A DNA stretch of 38,016 bases from Synechococcales cyanobacterium bin59.metabat.ball.084 (GTDB taxonomy: Bacteria > Cyanobacteriota > Cyanobacteriia > Cyanobacteriales > Chamaesiphonaceae): assembly GCA_013297675.1 (NCBI GenBank), contig JAAFHZ010000032.1, forward strand, positions 1-38,016, given 5' to 3'. The notes beneath the pieces are model-generated. The model saw only the letters and a program-made list of their open reading frames with translations, ran no database searches and was not told where the DNA came from. A program made the position numbers and the translations under genes. Every line of letters begins with the position of its first letter. Position 1 is the stretch's first letter. Below are positions 34,682 to 38,016 of this stretch, in pieces.

Positions 34682-34945
34682 TCAATTTTGAGCAGATTTA
34701 AAGTGTTCAATCAGTTCTTGCTTGGAGAGCTGAAAAATTAATGGAGTGTATTCGATACTGGTAAGGGTCATGAGCTTAGGTAGGATGGCGGTGAGTTGTT
34801 CGTCGATCGATTCATAGCGCAGTTCCAAGAGTCCAGAAATAGCCGATCGACGCTCCTGTTCTAAGCCTTGAGTTAAACCTTGTTCAAGCCCCTGTTCAAG
34901 TCCTTGTTCAATGCCACGTTCCATCCAGCTAGTGGTTAATTGCAT
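34682..34945 (-). CDS. RpnS-like internal ORF in the broken Rpn copy
   Basis: An ATG at 34945 in the C-terminal frame is preceded by AGGAG with a 6-nt spacer, a good internal ribosome site. It would give 87 residues: MQLTTSWMERGIEQGLEQ, the repeat segment, then the conserved RRSAISGLLELRYESIDE C-terminal domain. In E. coli, Rpn genes produce a small C-terminal protein (RpnS) from an internal start that inhibits the full-length nuclease. This frame is intact although the nuclease part is broken. Expression is inferred, not shown. Confidence 0.4.
   Translation of the reverse strand: MQLTTSWMERGIEQGLEQGLEQGLTQGLEQERRSAISGLLELRYESIDEQLTAILPKLMTLTSIEYTPLIFQLSKQELIEHFKSAQN
34856..34915 (-). repeat. 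Five 12-bp tandem units in the Rpn pseudogene
   Basis: Five imperfect 12-bp units encode GIEQ, GLEQ, GLEQ, GLTQ, GLEQ. The intact neighbour has a single unit at the same place. Rpn genes are known for such length variation in this linker, so this is a small variable tandem repeat. Confidence 0.8.
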
Positions 34946-35633
34946 GATTTTCTCCTGTTCAGCTATTGGTTCTATTTTAGCAATTTCTGTTTGAAAGACT
35001 TGTTCCTCTTTTTGGTTCAGGCGAAGATAGGTGTCCACAAATCCTGAAATCAAAAAATTCCTGGCGGGATCTAGTTGCAGGTTGGCTAAGAGGCGGAGGC
35101 ATTCGATCAAAGGAGAAAATAGCAATTGGGTAGATGGGGATGCGGTATTGGCGGTAAAGTTCAGCGAAGTAAAAGAAGATGCGTTGGGCGAAGTCTGTTT
35201 CGCTGGTGGATTGGTTTTCGATGTGGACGAGGATGGTGTGGGTGGGTTGAGAGTTGGTGATTTTGTGAGGCTTGACGGGTAATTGCACGAGGATATCAAT
35301 GGCTTTGCGGTCGCCGTCGATGATGTCGGTGAAGTATTGTTGGGGAAGGAAGGTGAGTTGGGTTAGGTCTAAATGTTCGGTGAGGGCGGGGGCAAAGAGT
35401 TGGATAAAATCTACGAAGAAGGTTTCTAGAAGTTGCTTGAAGAGTTGGTCGTGATCTATTGCTGAAGTCATGACTTGGAGTAATGCTAACTTTGCTCTTC
35501 TAATTTGCTGAATCTTGCTTGATCGCCTTTGGCGCAAGCAAATCTATCGGCGGCCTGAGCGTATCTGAGGACAATTCTCAGTATCTGCTCTGACCGGGCA
35601 ATATTTCGGGTAGTCTCCGCCGCAAGAGTTGTG

Positions 35634-35849
35634 TCAATTGTGAGTAACTTTGAAGTGTTGGATGAGTTCTTGTTTGGAGAGCTGAAAGATGAGAGGAGTG
35701 TATTCGACGCTGGTAAGGGTCATCAGGATAGGTAGGATGGCGGTGAGTTGTTCATCGATCGAGCCATAGCGCAATTCCAAGAGTCCAGAAATAGCCGATC
35801 GACGTTCCTGTTCAAGGCCGCGCTCCATCCAACTAGTAGTTAATTCCAT
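35634..35849 (-). CDS. RpnS-like internal ORF in the intact Rpn gene
   Basis: An in-frame ATG at 35849 is preceded by AGGAG with a 6-nt spacer. It would give a 71-residue protein, MELTTSWMERGLEQ followed by the C-terminal domain. The same signal and position occur in the broken copy (34945) despite base changes in the spacer. By analogy with RpnS of E. coli this small product could inhibit the nuclease. Not proven: the AGGAG also arises from the coding sequence for Glu-Gln-Glu. Confidence 0.42.
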   Translation of the reverse strand: MELTTSWMERGLEQERRSAISGLLELRYGSIDEQLTAILPILMTLTSVEYTPLIFQLSKQELIQHFKVTHN

Positions 35850-36557
35850 GATTTGCTCCTGTTCGTTAACTGTTTGTATTTTAGCAATTTCTTCTCGAAA
35901 GACTTGCTCTTCATTGTTATTCAATCGCAGATAGGTATCAACAAAACTAGAAATCAAGAAATTTCGAGCTGGGTCTAATTGAAGGTTAACGAGTAATCGC
36001 AGACATTCAACCTTGACTTTGGGGCGATCTTTTTCATCAATACTCATTTTGGCCATGAGAGCTGCGGCTACTGGATTTTGATATTGGAGAAAATCTCGCC
36101 AGTTGAGTCGATTGAGCTGGATTGATTGAAAGTTGAATGTCAACACATCAAGCTCTGCTAGAGCAATGCGATACTGATTGGGTTCTGAGCGCTCGGGTTC
36201 ATCGAAGGAAAAGACAGCGATGGGATAAACGGGTAAGCGGTATTCTCGATGAAGTTCAGCAAAGTAGAAGAACATGCGCTGGTTAAATCTTGCTTTGCTG
36301 GTAGATTGGTTTTCAATGTGTACAAGAATCGTGTGAATTGAGCGTTGAACATCTATTTGACTCTCTTTAATTGGCACCTGCACTAAGATGTCGATCGCTT
36401 TCCGTTCACCATCAACAATGTCGGTAAAATATTGTTGAGGTAGAAATATTAACTCAGAAAGATCCAAATATTTGGAGAGCGTGGGGGCAAAGAGTTCGAT
36501 AAAATCCGCGAAAAAGGTTTCTAAGAGCTGTTTGAAGAGTTGGTCATGGTCAATCAT
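35634..36557 (-). CDS. Rpn-family PD-(D/E)XK nuclease (recombination-promoting nuclease)
   Basis: I start at the ATG at 36557 (MIDHDQLFKQLLETFF), which matches the family and the other copy; the open frame upstream adds an unrelated 28 residues. The 307-residue protein has the restriction-like core: FLPQQYFTDIVDGERKAIDI with the catalytic Asp, HTILVHIENQS (ExQ), and QRMFFYFAELHREY. The C-terminal part has the GLEQ linker and a helical dimerisation domain. Rpn proteins are DNA endonucleases related to IS605-neighbour transposases of the PDDEXK type; in E. coli they are toxic and give phage defence, held in check by an internal small protein. The copy is intact. Confidence 0.88.
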   Translation of the reverse strand: MIDHDQLFKQLLETFFADFIELFAPTLSKYLDLSELIFLPQQYFTDIVDGERKAIDILVQVPIKESQIDVQRSIHTILVHIENQSTSKARFNQRMFFYFAELHREYRLPVYPIAVFSFDEPERSEPNQYRIALAELDVLTFNFQSIQLNRLNWRDFLQYQNPVAAALMAKMSIDEKDRPKVKVECLRLLVNLQLDPARNFLISSFVDTYLRLNNNEEQVFREEIAKIQTVNEQEQIMELTTSWMERGLEQERRSAISGLLELRYGSIDEQLTAILPILMTLTSVEYTPLIFQLSKQELIQHFKVTHN

Positions 36558-37092
36558 CGTAGAAGTAAGCGAAGCTGGTGTAAGTGGGTCCATGGATGGT
36601 GGCATGGCCTGGGGTATAAGGCGGGATGGGAACTGAATCAATTGTAGTACGCATAGTTTATCATGTTGTCCCTTGAAGTGGATTGGGCGATCGGGGTGTA
36701 TCTCTAGAAGAGAATCAGCAGCTCACAATTAAGGGGCAATTATTGCCTTGAATGTTAAAGGTTGTAAATTTTTCAATGGACTTGGGGTATCGATCGAGCT
36801 GATAAATAGCAAGCAGAGATGAAGAATCTGCAATTTGTTTGATTGGGCTGGGATGTTGTAATGCCATGGTTTTCGGTTGGGGAGGTAGTCGGACTTACTA
36901 GGTAATTGGTGGGTCATTTTGCTGGGGTTTGCGGTGGGTAGGGCTAAAAGTGATCCGAAACTGTGCTTGTTGGATTTTTAGGTAAGACACATAATGCCCT
37001 AGAGAACTGCTAGTGCGATCGAATCATTGTTATTGACAGAATTTTGGAAATAGATCGCGCTCACAACATAACTACTTTTAGAGGCTCTACCC
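36558..37092. other. Intergenic region before the Calx-beta gene
   Basis: No gene is supported in these 535 bp. A 62-residue minus-strand frame at 36729-36917 has no recognisable features and I do not accept it. A TTGACA box lies at 37033-37038 upstream of the Calx-beta gene, but no good -10 box follows at 16-18 bp. Upstream of the Rpn start I see no clear promoter. Confidence 0.4.
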
Positions 37093-37911
37093 ATGGCATT
37101 ACCTAATATCACTGTTGCTCCTGGTCTCAATGCGATCGAAGGCGGCACTTTCGGTGAATTTATTATCACTTTGGATGCTCCAGCTCCGACTGGGGGTTTG
37201 ATTGTTAAGTTTGCGGTTGCTGGCAGCAGCACTGCTACAGCTAATACTGATTATACTTTTGGTGCTGGTAACAATATTACTTCTTTGACTGCTAACACCT
37301 TTACTGTTGCAGCCGGTGCTACTACTGCTACTATTCGGGTAAATGCTCCGATCGATGGGGTGTTTGATCCCAATGAAACTATTACACTGAATCTTACAGA
37401 TTCAGTGAAGTATTCACCTACTTCTCTTTTTAATGCCGGAAACAGACCGATGTCCGTAACATCTGCCGATATTAATCGTGATGGAAAAGTTGACTTAATC
37501 GTAGCTAATGGTTATGACGATATAACTAAGCAAGTAGGCGGGGTATCGATTCTCTACGGTAACGGCAGTGAGGGGTATTCATCTCCTAGTTTTATCGGGA
37601 ATGGTCTGTCAGGAGCCAGTGCAGTGGCTGTGTTCGATTTTAATGGTGATGGTATATTAGATATTGTAACAACTGATAGCGGACGAGATGTTGAACGGAA
37701 TGTAGGTAAGGTTTCAGTTCTACTGGGTACTAGTACTGGTGGTTTTAGTGTTTCTCAAATATTGAGTGCTGGCCCTTGGCTTAAATCAGTTGCAGTAGGT
37801 GATTTTAATGGAGATAGTAAATCTGATTTGGTTGTAACAAGTTTTGACATTACTGCGCCTTCTGAGAGTCCTAAAATCTCAATATTCAATATTAGACCTG
37901 TCGGGAAATAA
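37093..37911 (+). pseudogene. Calx-beta/FG-GAP surface-type protein, 3' part cut by an IS
   Basis: The frame has an N-terminal Calx-beta domain (about 1-110: VAPGLNAIEGGTFGEFIITL, DYTFGAGNN, DGVFDPNETITLNL) followed by three FG-GAP/VCBS units with calcium-binding loops DINRDGKVDL, DFNGDGILDI and DFNGDSKSDL. These are typical of large secreted or RTX-like adhesins in cyanobacteria, which usually exceed 500 residues and have no N-terminal signal peptide, consistent with type I export. After KISIF the similarity ends and seven unrelated residues (NIRPVGK) lead to a stop; IS-like sequence starts at about 37894. I infer that an IS inserted in the gene and removed its distal repeats. Confidence 0.75.
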
Positions 37912-38016
37912 AGTATACTGTACAAAAGCTGTATAAGACTTACCCAATGCTGAATCTAGAACTTATTCTTGCACAAGATCGTTTGATACGGGCAATGACC
38001 GGACTAAACCTTAAAT
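37894..38016 (+). mobile_element. Left end of an IS (IS5-like), runs off the window
   Basis: The boundary is placed where FG-GAP similarity ends: AGACCTGTCGGGAAA at 37894 is a plausible terminal inverted repeat, followed 53 bp later by a transposase start. The right end and target duplication lie outside the window, so the family and exact end are provisional. Confidence 0.55.
37947..38016 (+). CDS. IS5-family-like transposase, first 23 codons
   Basis: The frame starts at 37947 and reads MLNLELILAQDRLIRAMTGL up to the window edge. This matches the start of cyanobacterial IS5-family DDE transposases (usual form MNLE.(L/I)L...RL.RA.TGLN). Only 23 residues are visible, so no catalytic motif can be checked. 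Confidence 0.65.
   Translation, partial: MLNLELILAQDRLIRAMTGLNLK

Larger units (their letters stand above)
34682..35471 (-). pseudogene. Rpn-family nuclease gene, broken copy
   Basis: The gene begins like its intact neighbour (IDHDQLFKQLLETFF at the ATG at 35471) and keeps the nuclease motifs RKAIDILVQ and HTILVHIENQS. After PIYPIAIFSFD the frame breaks near 35105. Compared with the intact copy about 192 bp are replaced by one base (net loss of about 191 bp), and the C-terminal half continues in another frame (ECLRLLANLQLDPARNF) to the normal end. The nuclease domain is therefore cut and cannot be joined to the C-terminal domain. Near the 3' end are five 12-bp units encoding G-(I/L)-(E/T)-Q repeats. 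It is a tandem paralogue of the gene at 35634. Confidence 0.88.

Noticed and set aside
36729-36917. 62-residue minus-strand ORF in the gap before the Calx-beta gene
   Set aside because: No recognisable motif and no ribosome site.
1-38016. tRNA, rRNA or CRISPR array
   Set aside because: I looked for T-arm GGTTCGA-type motifs with a matching acceptor stem and for regularly spaced repeats and found none; the TPR, WD40 and GLxQ repeats are protein-coding.

Overview
The window comes from a cyanobacterium. The evidence is a Hik33/NblS-type sensor kinase, a cyanobacterial-type RNase E ending in an arginine cluster, the cytochrome b6f subunit PetN, a DUF1823 protein, several GCGATCGC (HIP1) sites and very frequent CGATCG words. 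I cannot name the genus. No rRNA, tRNA or CRISPR array is visible.

Positions 1-22,763 are a housekeeping segment: nblS (5' end missing), a DUF4168 protein, rdgB, rne with a long leader, a GAF-GAF-GGDEF-EAL c-di-GMP protein, a GlcE-like FAD oxidase, cobA and cbiX (siroheme/corrinoid), a 1632-residue protein of 46 TPR units, a membrane-anchored class A beta-lactamase-fold protein, an ABM-domain protein, an orphan ParA ATPase, a ureohydrolase, an FtsL-like protein followed by ftsI, a 28-residue petN overlapping the ftsI stop codon, and a DUF1823 protein.

Positions 22,770-25,600 are a dense toxin-antitoxin patch. Two pairs look intact: DUF4258 with a YgiT-type zinc-finger protein, and PIN with a small antitoxin. 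Three further antitoxin genes are full length, but their toxins are reduced to remnants: a ParE cut after about 20 residues, a MazF/PemK with its middle removed in frame, and a MazF/PemK cut after about 13 residues. Two minus-strand antitoxin genes share a promoter module with a 17-bp spacer.

Positions 25,655-36,641 look like a defence or conflict cluster. It holds a 1431-residue NACHT STAND NTPase with two tandem C-terminal zinc ribbons, a leader with alternative hairpins and a U-run just before that gene, a stretch with small ORFs, a 1195-residue NB-ARC/14-WD40 STAND NTPase, and a tandem pair of Rpn (PD-(D/E)XK) genes. One Rpn copy is intact. The other has lost about 191 bp and its frame. 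Both keep an internal Shine-Dalgarno plus ATG that would make a C-terminal RpnS-like protein.

The right edge holds a Calx-beta/FG-GAP surface-type gene, apparently cut by an insertion sequence whose transposase start (IS5-like) runs off the window.

The best candidates for new biology are the NACHT gene with its attenuator-like leader and mosaic composition, the conserved intragenic Rpn starts, and the repeated pattern of kept antitoxin and lost toxin.
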